A stretch of 64,000 nt of DNA from Isoperla grammatica (taxonomy: Eukaryota; Arthropoda; Insecta; Plecoptera; Perlodidae), in assembly GCA_945910005.1 (NCBI GenBank), contig OX246744.1, positions 44,237,930 through 44,301,929 of the forward strand, read 5' to 3'. Numbering within the stretch: the stretch's first letter is position 1; each line of letters opens with the position of its first letter. A model generated the notes under the pieces. It saw nothing but the letters and a program-made list of their open reading frames with translations, was not told where the DNA came from and searched no databases. Below, piece after piece: positions 11,405 through 22,389 of the stretch. A program made the position numbers and the translations under genes.

Positions 11405-12040
11405 TCTATAAAATAATGATGGTTTGGCAGTGACCATAATTATCTGACGCCGTATCCCCACCACGGTTCTCCCCATCTTGATTGTGTGTAGTGTTGTCTT
11501 AAAAAGTTTCAAAGCATGTGTAATGCTAATGGACAAATCCTATGTTATTATACCATACAGGATGGTAATAAACTGAACTTAACTTGATGTTTGAATGTCT
11601 TCTTTTCTGTCTCTGTGTCGCAGCCACAATACAAATGTGCCGACCCCAGTGTTGATGTTTATTGTCCTGGTCTCTGTTCCGACCCCCCCTCCTCCTCCTC
11701 CCACTTGGCCCTGCCCACCCTTGCTGGACTCCCGTATGACGACTCACGCGATGTAGAATGGATCTGATTCGGATGTGGCTTTATTCTTCATTATCATCTT
11801 TCTCATCTTCATTATCACCCGCTCATCGTCTCGATTAGCCATCGTTGCATAAATATGAGACGTTAAGCCCCATTAATCAATCAATCCCCCCCCCCCCCCA
11901 ACGAACTGGGGGCTGCAGAACGGAGGGTCTAGGCGTCCGGCCTATCTATAGTAAGCTACTCCGGTAGTTGAATGGCCAGCCCTAGCTCTGGGCCGGGCTC
12001 TCGACCCCCGTTTCTAGCCCCCCCCCCCCCCCCCCCCAAG
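11405..12040. repeat. Family A repeat, copy 2, with an inserted fragment
   Basis: The first module group (11405-11690) ends in the C-run. A ~190-bp interruption follows (11695-11885) that includes CTTGGCCCTGCCCACCCTTG, shared with about 53765. Family A then resumes at 11888 (C run, AACGAACTGGGGGCTG) and ends in a 20-nt C homopolymer. Confidence 0.65.
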
Positions 12041-12254
12041 TGTGAAAATGAATAAATCCAATTTTCACACTATAATATCTACGTACTTGTTTAAAAAGCG
12101 ACGCCAGTTTTCACTCACGTTGCCGGACACATCCGGGCACGGTGGCGGGTTGAAGCTCGAGGCCACATGTGCCGTCTTCTTTATTCACGTAAGATAACAC
12201 GTTTTGTCTTCAATCTATCGTAACGTACGATATTTTATTTTAAACAACACTGTG

Positions 12255-12559
12255 CTAGACTAGTCTAAGAATATAAGATTTATTTCCGGGGTATTCTCCC
12301 TCGTATACGAGGGATACCTCCTCCTTTAAGCTATTGACCGAGAGAATCCAGTCGTCTGTGAACATTTCAAAATATCTGTTTGGCAGGTAGATGTCAAAGA
12401 TTCTTCTCTGTCTTTAAGATATAATTTAATCTTCTTCCCGTATCTGGTCTCGGTCCTCTCAGCTTTTACGATCCGATAAGGTCTGTTTATCGTTAGTTTA
12501 GGAATTGTAGGGTAAGAGGACTGCGCTCCCCCCTCGTTGAACTTGGCCTTGAATGCGTC
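12255..12559 (-). pseudogene. Small OB-fold-like protein segment with one frameshift
   Basis: Starting at ATG 12559, the minus strand encodes MDAFKAKFNEGG, then TINRPYRIVKAERTETRYGK and KIKLYLKDREE. A one-base shift near 12395 then exposes FDIYLPNRYFEMFTDDWI, LVYEGEYPGNKSYILRLV and a stop near 12255. The joined reading would be ~100 residues. The pattern of alternating hydrophobic strands around YxxVKAxxxxTRYGxxIxLxL...xxLPNRY recalls small OB-fold single-strand-binding-like proteins seen in invertebrate repeat regions. The start codon lies just inside a clear splice acceptor (TTTTTTTGACAG), so an upstream exon may exist. Function is not established. Confidence 0.5.
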
Positions 12560-12689
12560 CATGATCTGTCAAAAAAATACAAAAATTAGATTTTTTTGAC
12601 ATTAGAAGCCTTAACCCACGAATTGGAATCATCACTATACCCCTTCCATTTAACATAATGTTCAATGACACCACGTCTACGTCTTCGGT

Positions 12690-13095
12690 AGTTTGTTGTC
12701 TCGTCGAAGGTGGGGGCCATGCAACTGTGTCTGAATGCGAGACAATCGAGCCGCTCGCCGAGTCACCGGTAGTTTGTTGTCTCGTCGGCAGTGGGGGCCA
12801 CGCAACTGTGTCTGAATGCGAGACAATCGAGCCGCTCCCCGAGTCACCGGTAGTTTGTTGTCTCGTCGGCAGTGGGGGCCACGCAACTGTGTCTGAATGC
12901 GAGACAATCGAGCCGCTCGCCGAGTCACCGGTAGTTTGTTGTCTGGTCGGCAGTGGGGGCCATGCAACTGTGTCTGAATGCGAGACAATCGAGCCGCTCC
13001 CCGAGTCACCGGTAGTTTGTTGTCTCGTCGGCAGTGGGGGCCATGCAACTGTGTCTGAATGCGAGACAATCGAACCGCTCACCCAGTCACCGGTG
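12690..13095 (-). repeat. 81-bp coding-frame tandem repeat, five units
   Basis: CACCGGTAGTTTGTTG recurs at 12764, 12845, 12926, 13007 and 13088, an exact 81-bp (27-codon) period. On the minus strand the unit reads SGSIVSHSDTVAWPPLPTRQ plus QTTGD. The frame is kept throughout. It lies directly next to the 66/69-bp array. Confidence 0.85.
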
Positions 13096-13124
13096 TGGAC
13101 TTGTGGCTTAGGCACGATTTGCTT

Positions 13125-13800
13125 CGGACTACACCGACACTCGGCACCTCTCTTGACATTCGTCCTTGGTTTTGGCGTAGGCACGATTGGCTCCAGAGTG
13201 GTAACGACACTCGGCACCTCTCTTGACAGTCGTCCTTGGTTTTGGAGTAGGCACAACTGGTCTTACGGACTGGTACCGACGCTCGGCACCTCTCTTGACA
13301 GTCGTCCTTGGTTTTGGCGTAGGCACAACTGGTCTTACGGACTGGTAAAGACGCTCGGTACCTTTCTTGACAGTCCTTGGTTTTGGAGTAGGCACAACTG
13401 GTCCTACGGACTGGTACCGACGCTCGGCACCTCTCTTGACAGTCGTCCTTGGTTCTGGCGTAGGCACGACTGGCTTCGGACTACACCGACACTCGACACC
13501 TCTCTTGACAGTCCTTGGTTTTGGAGTAGGCACGATTGGCTTTGGACTACACCGACACTCAGCACCTCTCTTGACAGTCCTTGGTTTTGGAGTAGGCACG
13601 ATTGGCTTTGGACTACACCGACACTCAGCACCTCTCTTGACAGTCCTTGGTTTTGGAGTAGGCACGATTGGCTTTGGACTACACCGACACTCAGCACCTC
13701 TCTTGACAGTCCTTGGTTTTGGAAGTGGCACGACTGGCTTCGGACTACACTGACACTCAGCACCTCTCTTGATCGACAGTCCTCCTTGGTTTTGGCGCAG
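13125..13800 (-). repeat. 66/69-bp coding-frame tandem repeat (VKRGAECRCSPKPIVPTPKP)
   Basis: About ten units of 66 or 69 bp. On the minus strand they encode 22-23 residues of the form VKRGAECRCSPKPIVPTPKP + RT, with a variant group TTVKRGAERRYQSVGPVVP. The lengths differ by whole codons, which is what selection for an open frame (or chance at few sites) would leave. Cys and Pro positions are conserved between units. The 5' neighbour segment at 13800-14170 is in a compatible orientation. Confidence 0.8.
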
Positions 13801-13859
13801 GCACGACGAGCTTCTCACTTGCCACAAACTCGGCAGAGGAAATGGCGTATACCATTTTT

Positions 13860-14170
13860 CGGTATTGGCGAGGTTTCGCTACCACTGCCGGCCACACCCT
13901 CTTTGGCAGTGTTGAGAAGTATGTGCGTGAAGGTGAGATGCCTTTCCTGGCCCCGGCACCTCAATGCTGATGCCGCTCAGCGATGTGTCGATCATTACCT
14001 CGGCGACGTCGAGGAAGAGGCGGCTCTTGTTGTGCTCCTCTAAATACGAAGGCTTCCATTTCGTGAGCAGGTACTGGTACAAGTACTGGCTCAGGTGGAG
14101 CCCTGTACTCGCCTTGCATTGAGTAGGTACCAGTAATAGTATATTCGTGGTTAAAAGTTGCAATACGCAC
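13860..14170 (-). CDS. Unidentified coding segment upstream of the Pro/Cys repeat array
   Basis: The minus strand reads LTKWKPSYLEEHNKSRLFLD then VAEVMIDTSLSGISIEVPGP. This is non-repetitive sequence with protein-like composition, followed by a frame change toward the 13800 repeats. A second overlapping frame (MEAFVFRGAQQEPPLPRRRR) is also open. No family was recognised. It may be the exon preceding the 66-bp repeats, making a repeat-tailed protein, but no splice junction could be fixed. Confidence 0.3.
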
Positions 14171-14399
14171 TCACGCGGTAGGAATGGGAACTAGAAAGTC
14201 GAGGTATAGCTTGGCGACTGGCCTACTATGAGCGTTGTGTTATTACGCTCTAGGTTGTGAAAGAAAATGCCTTCGTTTTCAACTAAAAAGAATTCAAATA
14301 TAAAACAGTTTTGTTGTGTGTGTACCTCGGTGCCACTCGCTGGCAATGAAATGTAGAGATTTGTCGTTGCACACATTCCCTAAAACCGGTGGAAAGGTG

Positions 14400-14500
14400 A
14401 GAAGAGAGAATGGAAGACGTGGATCGCCGCCAAGAGTGGATAAATAAATGTCCTCCGAATTGGAAAACCAGTTTCTACAGCAATGGTTGTTTGTTCCCTG
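14400..14500. repeat. Short dispersed segment shared with 42735-42815
   Basis: GAATGGAAGACGTGGATCGC through ATAAATAAATGTCCTCCGAA is nearly identical to 42740-42790. In both places it lies a few hundred bp before a Crypton-like copy, so it may mark the edge of a larger composite unit. Confidence 0.55.
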
Positions 14501-14726
14501 CATTTTTTGAATAGTGACTATGATAATAAGGTAGTGACTCATGCCCGATTCCACTAAGTGCTAAACTTAAGTTTAAAATTTTTAAACGTCGTTAGATTGA
14601 AAATGCGTTCCACCAACACTAAACTCGAGTTCCCCTGAGTAGCCATCACACACTACAATAAAGAAGCAGATTTTCTACACAGCGCTAGTCGCATTTGACA
14701 ATTTGAAAAAATGCACATAACAGATT

Positions 14727-17700
14727 TTATAAATAGGACTCACTGTTGAAAATATTCTCCACCGTTTCAGTATTTCGTTGGGCCGCCTCGCGAGTGCTTC
14801 TGGCATAATGTGTTTGTTCCGTTTTGAAAGAATGAGACATGGCCTCGGCCGCCCGGCAACGGTCCTCGACAGACACATTCAATTGGGTCGAGGCCGTTAC
14901 CAGGCCCTTCCTGGCCATTGTGCATGAATACTTTACGTTTAGGTAGGTTTTGAAGATTCTAGTTATTTCCTGGGACACCCTAGGTCCCTTCTTCCCCGTG
15001 TCGTCAACGAGGAACAGGTCCGACGGCTGTCCCTCGCCAAACCTTCGGGCCCGAATACTGGAATATCTGTAATGTAAAATATGTAGGGGCTTGTACATTT
15101 GGAAATAAGCTTATTTAAGCAAGTTTATTCGTTTTCTTAACATTATATGAACCAAGGAAGTGCTCAATTTATTCAACCATAACTTTGATGATTGTTTCAA
15201 TTTTCATCCCTGGTGTTTGTTTAAGGGAAGGTAAATATAAATAAATCACGAAGAGATATTGGAGCTGAAGCAACTCAATATAAAACTTACCGCAACAACA
15301 GCTCGGTCTCCTCTTTGTTATAAAATATCGAGGCTGCCCCCTTTCCCGTTACCGCATTTTTATGGGCCTTGACGAGCTCGTGCAATGTGTTTGCGTCCTT
15401 TCGAAACCTCTCAAGGTTTCCTTGGTCGAACTCGCCCAGGGTCATGTTCTGAATGATCCCTGGGCGCACGGCTTTCTTCGGGCCAGAGAAGAAGCATATG
15501 TTTCTGTAAACAAAAAAATCAAACTAAGATATGAAAATTCCACTCATACAAATGGTGTTATGTGAGGTAAATTAAAAATAGGTGGACAACTTTTTTCATC
15601 ATTTGATCTATTCAATGTTATATTGTTAATTATGTGGTTTCAAATTGATGTAATTCACAATTAATGTACCATGCACACATACTCTGTGAACGGTCTTACA
15701 TTATGCAATACAACAAAATACAATGACTCACCTTCTTACTGTAACCATGTCGTTTGCCAGCTTGGTCGAAAGTTTTTATGTCCTCATCCGAGACCCCCTC
15801 AAGTGCACAGAAAGCCTTTTCCAGGTCATCTTTTCTGGCCTGGCACTTGTTTGGCACTCTCTTTGTCGAGGCCGTCAATGGACTGGTTTGCCAGATCTGC
15901 GGAGTAGGCGTTAGCCAGTTTGGCCCGCAGCCCTGACAAAGAGAGTTGGCACTGGTCTACTTTAAACCTCATCTCGTGTGATGAGATGTTGGCCTTCAGA
16001 AATCTTAACATCTTCATATATGCTTTAATATATGAAAGAACGGATCCCGGTTGTGCCTAAAAGTAAAAGAAAGAGAGAACCTAGAAAATACATAACATCA
16101 TAACAATTGCCAAAATCACCTAACTCATTGTTTAAAACTCAGAGCGCAACACTGCTAAAAACATTTGAGGGCAAATTTAATTACCAGCAAAAATTTATTT
16201 GAAACCAGGACAGGGCAACCCTGCTCGTCTATATTTAAATGCCCGTGACTGTTCACACATCAATTGGTTTTGTATTGGTTAAGTAAAGTTTGGATCTCCA
16301 GTGTGCACTTGCTGACAGTGTAGGAATAAGAATAGTTAGCAAATTGATGACCATTTACCATGAATTATCACAGAACATTAATTAAAAAAAATTCATTACT
16401 TGTTCAATCAACCACTAGCATCCGTAGAAGGTGAACGAGCCAATAAAAAAAATTAGGGCTATAAATTTAACATAATATGATAAGAAAGTACTAGCTAAAT
16501 AGGTATTTATTGGCAAAAACCTAAACAATGGGCTGACGTTTCGCTCAGGTGGCTTCGAAAGAGAAAATTTGGTAATTGTATGCGTAGGCATAATCCTTGG
16601 TTGAAAAAGAACAAAATACTACAAGGGTTATTGCTTTTTTAATCTTTATAGCAAAAATTAATACAATGGGCTAACATTTCGCTCGGGTGGGTTCGAAAGA
16701 GAAAATTTGGTAATTGTTTTCATTCGCATTAGCCTACGGTTGAAAAAAGAACATAATACTATATGATTGATTTGTTTTTTACTCTTTAGGGTAGACTTGT
16801 TCCATTAGATATGATACATCAAGTCATTCGCTCGATTGGTAAGTTTGGATTCTGCTGCCCCGTTTCAGAGTATGTTCACTCCCACCCATACATGCGGGAC
16901 CTTTAGCAAGGAAATGAGACTTCTACTTATCGTACACGAGTTGTTCGCATATTAATTTGATCGTCTAGATCTGAAACACCTAGAAAACCATGTTTCTCTT
17001 TTCTGCCAACAATATTTAACACCTATGGGGTGGAAACAACTGATAACAACTGGATTTAGTTCATGACAGTACAAATCTTTTTTAAGCGATGGATGTGATG
17101 TACAGGCCATGATGTTGCACAATTTAAGTCTTCAAAGTACCCAATGCCAGAATTTTAATGTTGAATACTCGAGTTACACGCTTAGATGGCCCAGTGTTGA
17201 GAGTGTAAGGTGACAAGTAAAATTTTTAACTCACCCCAGAATCCATGATTTTCTTGAAATATTCCGCGGGCCGGTCATCGTTGTGGCACAGGTCCACCCA
17301 CTCCCCAGCTGTCTGTGGGTATTCTTCCCACCCCTCCTGGCCGTGGAATTCTTTTGGCTTGAAAGCAAACATTATTTTTGCCACGTAAGCGCTGTGGAAA
17401 ATAATACTTGTTATTAAATGAAGTTATGAACAATGAACATGAATGGTCTCGTATTACCCATACATGTACCAGTAGTTGTTGGCGGCTCGTAGAGTACTTG
17501 TTTCGGCCCGAATTTTTTTTGCGGAATTGGGCGAAGATAGCGACCCGATCATCAATCTTTGCGTCCAGGCCGCTATCCGCCAGGGTCGTCTTAACAGATT
17601 TTGTTTGTGCGATTCTTCCCAATTTGTGTTCAATCATTGAACTTTTTTTCACTTGAGTCTCTCTTTCATTGTTCTCAAGTTCAGCAAGGTGGCCCAAGTG

Positions 17701-18304
17701 TACGCACTAAGTAGTGCTAGCCACCTGCTGAACTGGACTCCTGGCCCTGGTTTTCTGGGCCACCAGATGGTTCTCGTCAGGAGAATCGTCCGATGACACA
17801 GAGTCTGTGTCAATATCGTTAAGCATATTTGGAGGAATTGCCGTCGAGTATGTTATAAATTTCCCCAGATTTTGAGCAAATTTGGTCACTGAAACAAAAA
17901 AGAAGAATGTTATGACAACCTTTTGTGTACAAACATCAAAGTACAGCCTCGTTCATGTTAAAATTCGACAAACTTACTATTGGCTCTAAGCTCTTTATCC
18001 TGCCAATATTTTCCCATGGCTCGTTTTAAAACGAACCATGGGAAACGGGATGTATTTGAAAAGAATCGCTTTTTGTGCTCCCGCACCATTTGACTCGCTT
18101 CCTCGTGGGTCATTTTGTGAATGTTCGTCTTTAAATGTTTTAGAAGATTTGTCATCGGCCCCTTTCCGCACAGCTCACAATAGAGCCGTGCCCGGTTTCG
18201 ATGGTCGGCCCAACGACCGCCGACTCCGCTATCTCTAAAGACACCCTTACCCTGCTTACAGTCTCGGCTCTCTTTAATAAGGAGAGCTCCTTAAGACGAG
18301 ACAT
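14727..18304 (-). pseudogene. Crypton-like tyrosine recombinase gene with introns (copy 1)
   Basis: Minus-strand exons with GT-AG borders: ~18290-17978 (Cys/His finger YCELCGKGPMTNLLKHL), 17888-17458, 17391-17235 (AYVAKIMFAFKPKEFHGQ), 16056-15732, 15503-15291 and 15066-14727. The last three look like a tyrosine recombinase. They show a box I Arg (KAVRPGIIQNMTLGEF), a Lys region (VKAHKNAVTGKGA), box II Arg (YSCTMARKGLVTAS), and MSHSFKTEQTHY with His and the presumed nucleophile Tyr. This order matches Crypton-type recombinases of animals, which cut and paste via a circular intermediate. Lesions: a TAG in exon 2 near 17710, a one-base shift near 15870, and a phase mismatch at the exon 4/5 border. 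Not functional as read, although the catalytic residues persist. Confidence 0.75.
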
Positions 18305-18573
18305 AATCAAGGCGTAACATGTTTCCCCATGACGGCCGTTCTTGAATGGAATTTCATTTCATTTATTAGCCTTCCATCATATGCACGCATAGGCTCACTC
18401 ACAAATTGTGGTAGAGCAAGTTTTGGAAATTGTCATTATTGCAAACTAAAATTACACTTGTTACAATAAAATAAACACACACATATACAGATACATACAT
18501 ATAGGAGAAAGAAACAGCATATATACAAAGCATATATATATTAGTATGTAGGTTTTCACAGACAGTAAATATA
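18305..18573. other. AT-rich non-coding stretch
   Basis: Contains CA/TA-rich simple sequence (acacacacatatacagatacatac at 18475-18505). No gene was seen. It forms the left flank of the hAT element. Confidence 0.4.
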
Positions 18574-18581
18574 TGTATCAG

Positions 18582-19996
18582 CAGTGGTTAATTTGTAAGG
18601 AAAAAGGTGGGTATACGCAACATAGTTTCATGTTACAATGTGCTCGTGATAAAAATTGATGTCTCGGTGGAAAAATTCCCCCCCCCCCCTTCATCCCGCT
18701 TACCATTTCAGCTTCTGGGCTCGTAATCTGGAATTGGATTTGGAGTTTTGGGTTGGATTTGATACAGTTTTACTCGTCTTCAAAAGCCAATCGTTATTTT
18801 AATTGCCCTGTAAGTTTACCATTAAATGATTAAAAGCAGATACATATATTATAAAATATCAGTTATTTAAGTAGTTATACAGTAATTTTATGTGTCAACT
18901 GGCAACAATTCATTTCCAAGAGGAACAACCTAACAATAGCAGAAATGTTTATCCGTTGCATCTATTTTTATGACAAGAAATCACCTCAAAACGCGTTTCA
19001 GACCAGCTGGGCGGACTGGGGAAAAAATCCAGGCCGGGCAAACTTTTGGTCAGGCCAGGCACGGGAGGGGGGGTTGGGAGGCTGAGGCCCCCCAACAAAC
19101 AGCGCCGTAGGCGAATTTTTTTTAAATCAGGTTTTTAGAAGGCATTTGGTGCGTTTTAGGACAAAACATAGCAGGCTGAATGCACTACCAAAATACTGGA
19201 GTTTTCGTCGGTTAAAAGTAGAAAAACACCAGCAAGAAGATTGATGAGAATGAGATCAAGTTACACCGAAATCCAACGAATCTACAATTTAATTTAAACC
19301 TTGCGATATCGTGAAGGAAGGGGTGGGAGGGACTCGGGTTTAAAGAAATCTAAATTTCAATGCGCGGTAACTTATTGCTGGCGCCTGGCAGTTTATGCCT
19401 GTTCCAGTCGGACCAGTCCAAATTTGGGCCAAAACAGGCACGCCACCGGGCATTTGCCCGGTTGCCGCCCCTGTCTGAGACCATCAAACATAATGCACAG
19501 CCAAATTTTAAGTTTTAACAGGACACCACTTTAGTATTAAAGAGGAATCGAACGTATATCCACAAACAGAGAAATGCTGTATCAAACATGCAAATCAAAT
19601 TTTACGGATCGTGCCATTTCCCTCACAGCAGCGAGAGCGACTGTACCGCCTTCGCGTTGCTAACCCTTACTGGCTGTGGTTGACGAGGAACCTGCAGCCA
19701 ATAACAATAGGAGATGATTCTATTTTATGAAGTACGGAGGTTGGTTTGGGAAAACGTAAAACCAAGAGATAAGAGTTTTATTTAGAGTTATAGATATATT
19801 CAAGTAATTTGAAATATGAGCATGTGAGGTGAGGGTAAAATACCTAATAAAAATTATTTTTGTTTTTTATATGTAAGCCAAAATTTGAGTGTTGCGTATC
19901 TCATAATTCATGAAAAAAGGTAGGTATACTGCGTATACCCACGATAATAGGTGGGTATACTGCGTATACCCGCGCTCCATTACAAATTAAGCACTG
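18582..19996. mobile_element. Non-autonomous hAT element, 1415 bp, with 8-bp target duplications
   Basis: The left end reads CAGTGGTTAATTTGTAAGG and the right end, on the minus strand, CAGTGCTTAATTTGTAATG, a 17/19 match of the hAT CAGTG type. The element is bracketed by perfect direct repeats TGTATCAG (18574-18581 and 19997-20004), the 8-bp target-site duplication expected for hAT. Subterminal copies of GGTGGGTATAC lie at both ends. At the right they form two hairpins (GGGTATAC-TGC-GTATACCC) at 19920-19971. No transposase was seen inside. The interior at 19010-19480 has hAT-end-like sequence (GGGCGGACTGGGG; CGGGCATTTGCCCGG), possibly a nested element. Confidence 0.88.
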
Positions 19997-20208
19997 TGTA
20001 TCAGTCTTTAGGGTAATTATCCGTGTATCGGTGTCACACTGTTGGCCCTGGCACGGGCAGTTGTCACATGGTCGACGTTTAGACTGAATCCCATCAGCCA
20101 TCTTCAGGGTTGATGCCTCCTCGAGCGATCAGGTACCACTGAGAAGCCCAGATATATATAAATATATATATATATATATATTAGTTTTCAGGTTTTCGCG
20201 GACATATG

Positions 20209-20371
20209 TGTACCTGTTGCAATTTTCTGGGGATTGTTGCCGCGAATATTGTACTAAAGAAGGAGGCACTGACTTACCCTTCCCTTACCCTTCCTAGGAA
20301 GGGAAGGGTAAGTCAGTGCCTCCTTCTTTAGTACAATATTCGCGGCAACAATCCCCAGAAAATTGCAACAG

Positions 20372-20376
<5 letters not shown>
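20209..20376. repeat. Near-perfect palindrome, 76-bp arms, 16-bp spacer
   Basis: Arm 20209-20284 (TGTACCTGTTGCAATTTTCT...) is the reverse complement of 20301-20376. The 16-bp centre is part of a shorter palindrome, CCCTTCCTAGGAAGGG (20288-20303). TA-dinucleotide runs flank both sides (20157-20182 and 20376-20416). It could extrude as a cruciform or be a fold-back MITE. Confidence 0.92.

Positions 20377-20416
<40 letters not shown>
20376..20416. repeat. (TA)n microsatellite
   Basis: Uninterrupted TA dinucleotides directly after the right arm of the palindrome. A shorter TA run lies on the other side. Confidence 0.9.
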
Positions 20417-20418
<2 letters not shown>

Positions 20419-20747
20419 TTCTCAGGTTTTGTTGGTTGCAATATGTAAAGAAAGGATACATTTTACGGTTAAACCAATCTAAATTTTATTTTTAATGATA
20501 AGTCAACGTTTCGACGACTTTAGCGTCGTCTTTTTCAAGACATACAAATATACAAAAACAAATAAATAAAAAACCACAACAACCAAAAAACACTTGCATA
20601 TAAAAACGAAAACACTGCCACAGCGATACATCACTGGGTAGCTGCTCTAGCAAATATGTGTGTCACGCTCGTCGTCAAGAATTATCTTTTGAATCGTGTC
20701 AAGCAAATTTTCCTTGCTTATTGGGAAAGCACGCCTTGAACAGTCTA
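20417..20747. mobile_element. Transposon terminal-type segment with GACGAC/GTCGTC stem
   Basis: AACGTTTCGACGACTTTAGC followed by GTCGTCTTTTTCAAGAC can form a GACGAC-TTTAGC-GTCGTC hairpin. Such 'acgtttcg + stem-loop' blocks are common at the ends of invertebrate retroelements (Penelope-like and others), but the family could not be fixed. Similar 'CATTTCGCTCGGG' blocks occur at about 16545, 16675, 43475 and 43660. Confidence 0.35.
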
Positions 20748-22345
20748 TGTGAGTTCATTTATACAATACTGACATCAGTGAGTACAGAGTAATACACTAA
20801 CAGTGTTACACTTTGTGAGTTCATTTATACAATACTGATATCAGTGAGTACAGAGTAATACACTAACAGTGTTACACTATGTGAGTTCATTTATACAATA
20901 CTGACATCAGTGAGTACAGAGTAATACACTAACAGTGTTACACTTTGTGAGTTCATTTATACAATACTGATATCAGTGAGTACAGAGTAATACACTAACA
21001 GTGTTACACTATGTGAGTTCATTTATACAATACTGACATCAGTGAGTACAGAGTAATACACTAACAGTGTTACACTATGTGAGTTCATTTATACAATACT
21101 GATATCAGTGAGTACAGAGTAATTCACTAACAGTGTTACACTTTGTGAGTTCATTTATACAATACTGATATCAGTGAGTACAGAGTAATACACTAACAGT
21201 GTTAACTATGTGAGTTCATTTAAATAATACTGACATCAGTGAGTACAGAGTAATACACTAACAGTGTTACACTTTGTGAGTTCATTTATACAATACTGAT
21301 ATCAGTGAGTACAGAGTAATACACTAACAGTGTTAACTATGTGAGTTCATTTAAACAATACTGATATCAGTGAGTACAGAGTAATACACCAACAGTGTTA
21401 CACTATGTTAGTTCATTTATACAATACTGATATCAGTAAGTACAGAGTAATACACTAATTGTGTTACACTATGTGAGTTCATTTATACAATACTGATATC
21501 AGTGAGTACAGAGTAATACACCAACAGTGTTACACTATGTGAGTTCATTTATACAATACTGATATCAGTGAGTACAGAGTAATACACTAACAGTGTTACA
21601 CTATATGAGTTCATTTATACAATACTGATATCAGTGAGTACAGAGTAATACACTTACAGTGTTACACTATGTGAGTTCATTTATACAATACTGATATCAG
21701 TGAGTACAGAGTAATACACTAACAGTGTTACACTATATGAGTTCATTTATACAATACTGATATCAGTGAGTACAGAGTAATGCACAAACACATACACTGT
21801 GAGTACATTTATACAATACTGATATCAGTGAGTACAGAGTAATACACTTACAGTGTTACACTATTTGAGTTCAATTATACAATACTGATATCAGTCAGTA
21901 CAGAGTAATACACCAACAGTGTTACACTATGTGAGTTCATTTATACAATACTGATATCAGTGAGTACAGAGTAATACACTAACAGTGTTACACTATATGA
22001 GTTCATTTATACAATACTGGTATCAGTCAGTACAGAGTAATACACCAACAGTGTTACACTATGTGAGTTCATTTATACAATACTGATATCAGTGAGTACA
22101 GAGTAATACGCTAACAGTGTTACACTATATGAGTTCATTTATACAATACTGATATCAGTGAGTACAGAGTAATACACTAACAGTGTTACACTATATGAGT
22201 TCATTTATACAATACTGATATCAGTGAGTACAGAGTAATACACCATCAGTGTTACACTATGTGAGTTCATTTATACAATACTGTAATCAGTGAGTACAGA
22301 GTAATACACAAACACATACACTGTGAGTACATTTATAGAACAGTG
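20748..22345. repeat. 66-bp satellite, about 24 copies, with internal palindromes
   Basis: Unit tgtgagttcatttatacaat + actgatatcagtgagtacag + agtaatacactaacagtgtt + acac, with starts at 20751, 20817 and 20883, an exact 66-bp period at the beginning. Each unit holds the palindrome ACTGATATCAGT (variant GACATC in early alternating copies) and the near-palindrome AGTGTTACACT. Early units alternate two variants (gacatcag/gatatcag), implying a 132-bp dimer as an earlier step. Shortened or degenerate units occur near 21780 and 22310. Confidence 0.93.
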
Positions 22346-22389
22346 ATATCATTCAGTGAGCACATAGTGATATTATTTTCTACTTTTGT

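Noticed and set aside
12658..14043. 461-codon plus-strand frame
   Set aside because: Antisense of the 66/69-bp and 81-bp coding-type arrays; no unique plus-strand domain.
19901..20101. Minus-strand frame MADGIQSKRRPCDNCPCQGQ as a gene
   Set aside because: Its second half lies in the hAT subterminal repeats. The N-terminal part outside the hAT could be a real exon interrupted by it, but there is no further support.
20748..22345. CRISPR array
   Set aside because: Units are contiguous with no unique spacers, and the context is eukaryotic; this is a satellite.
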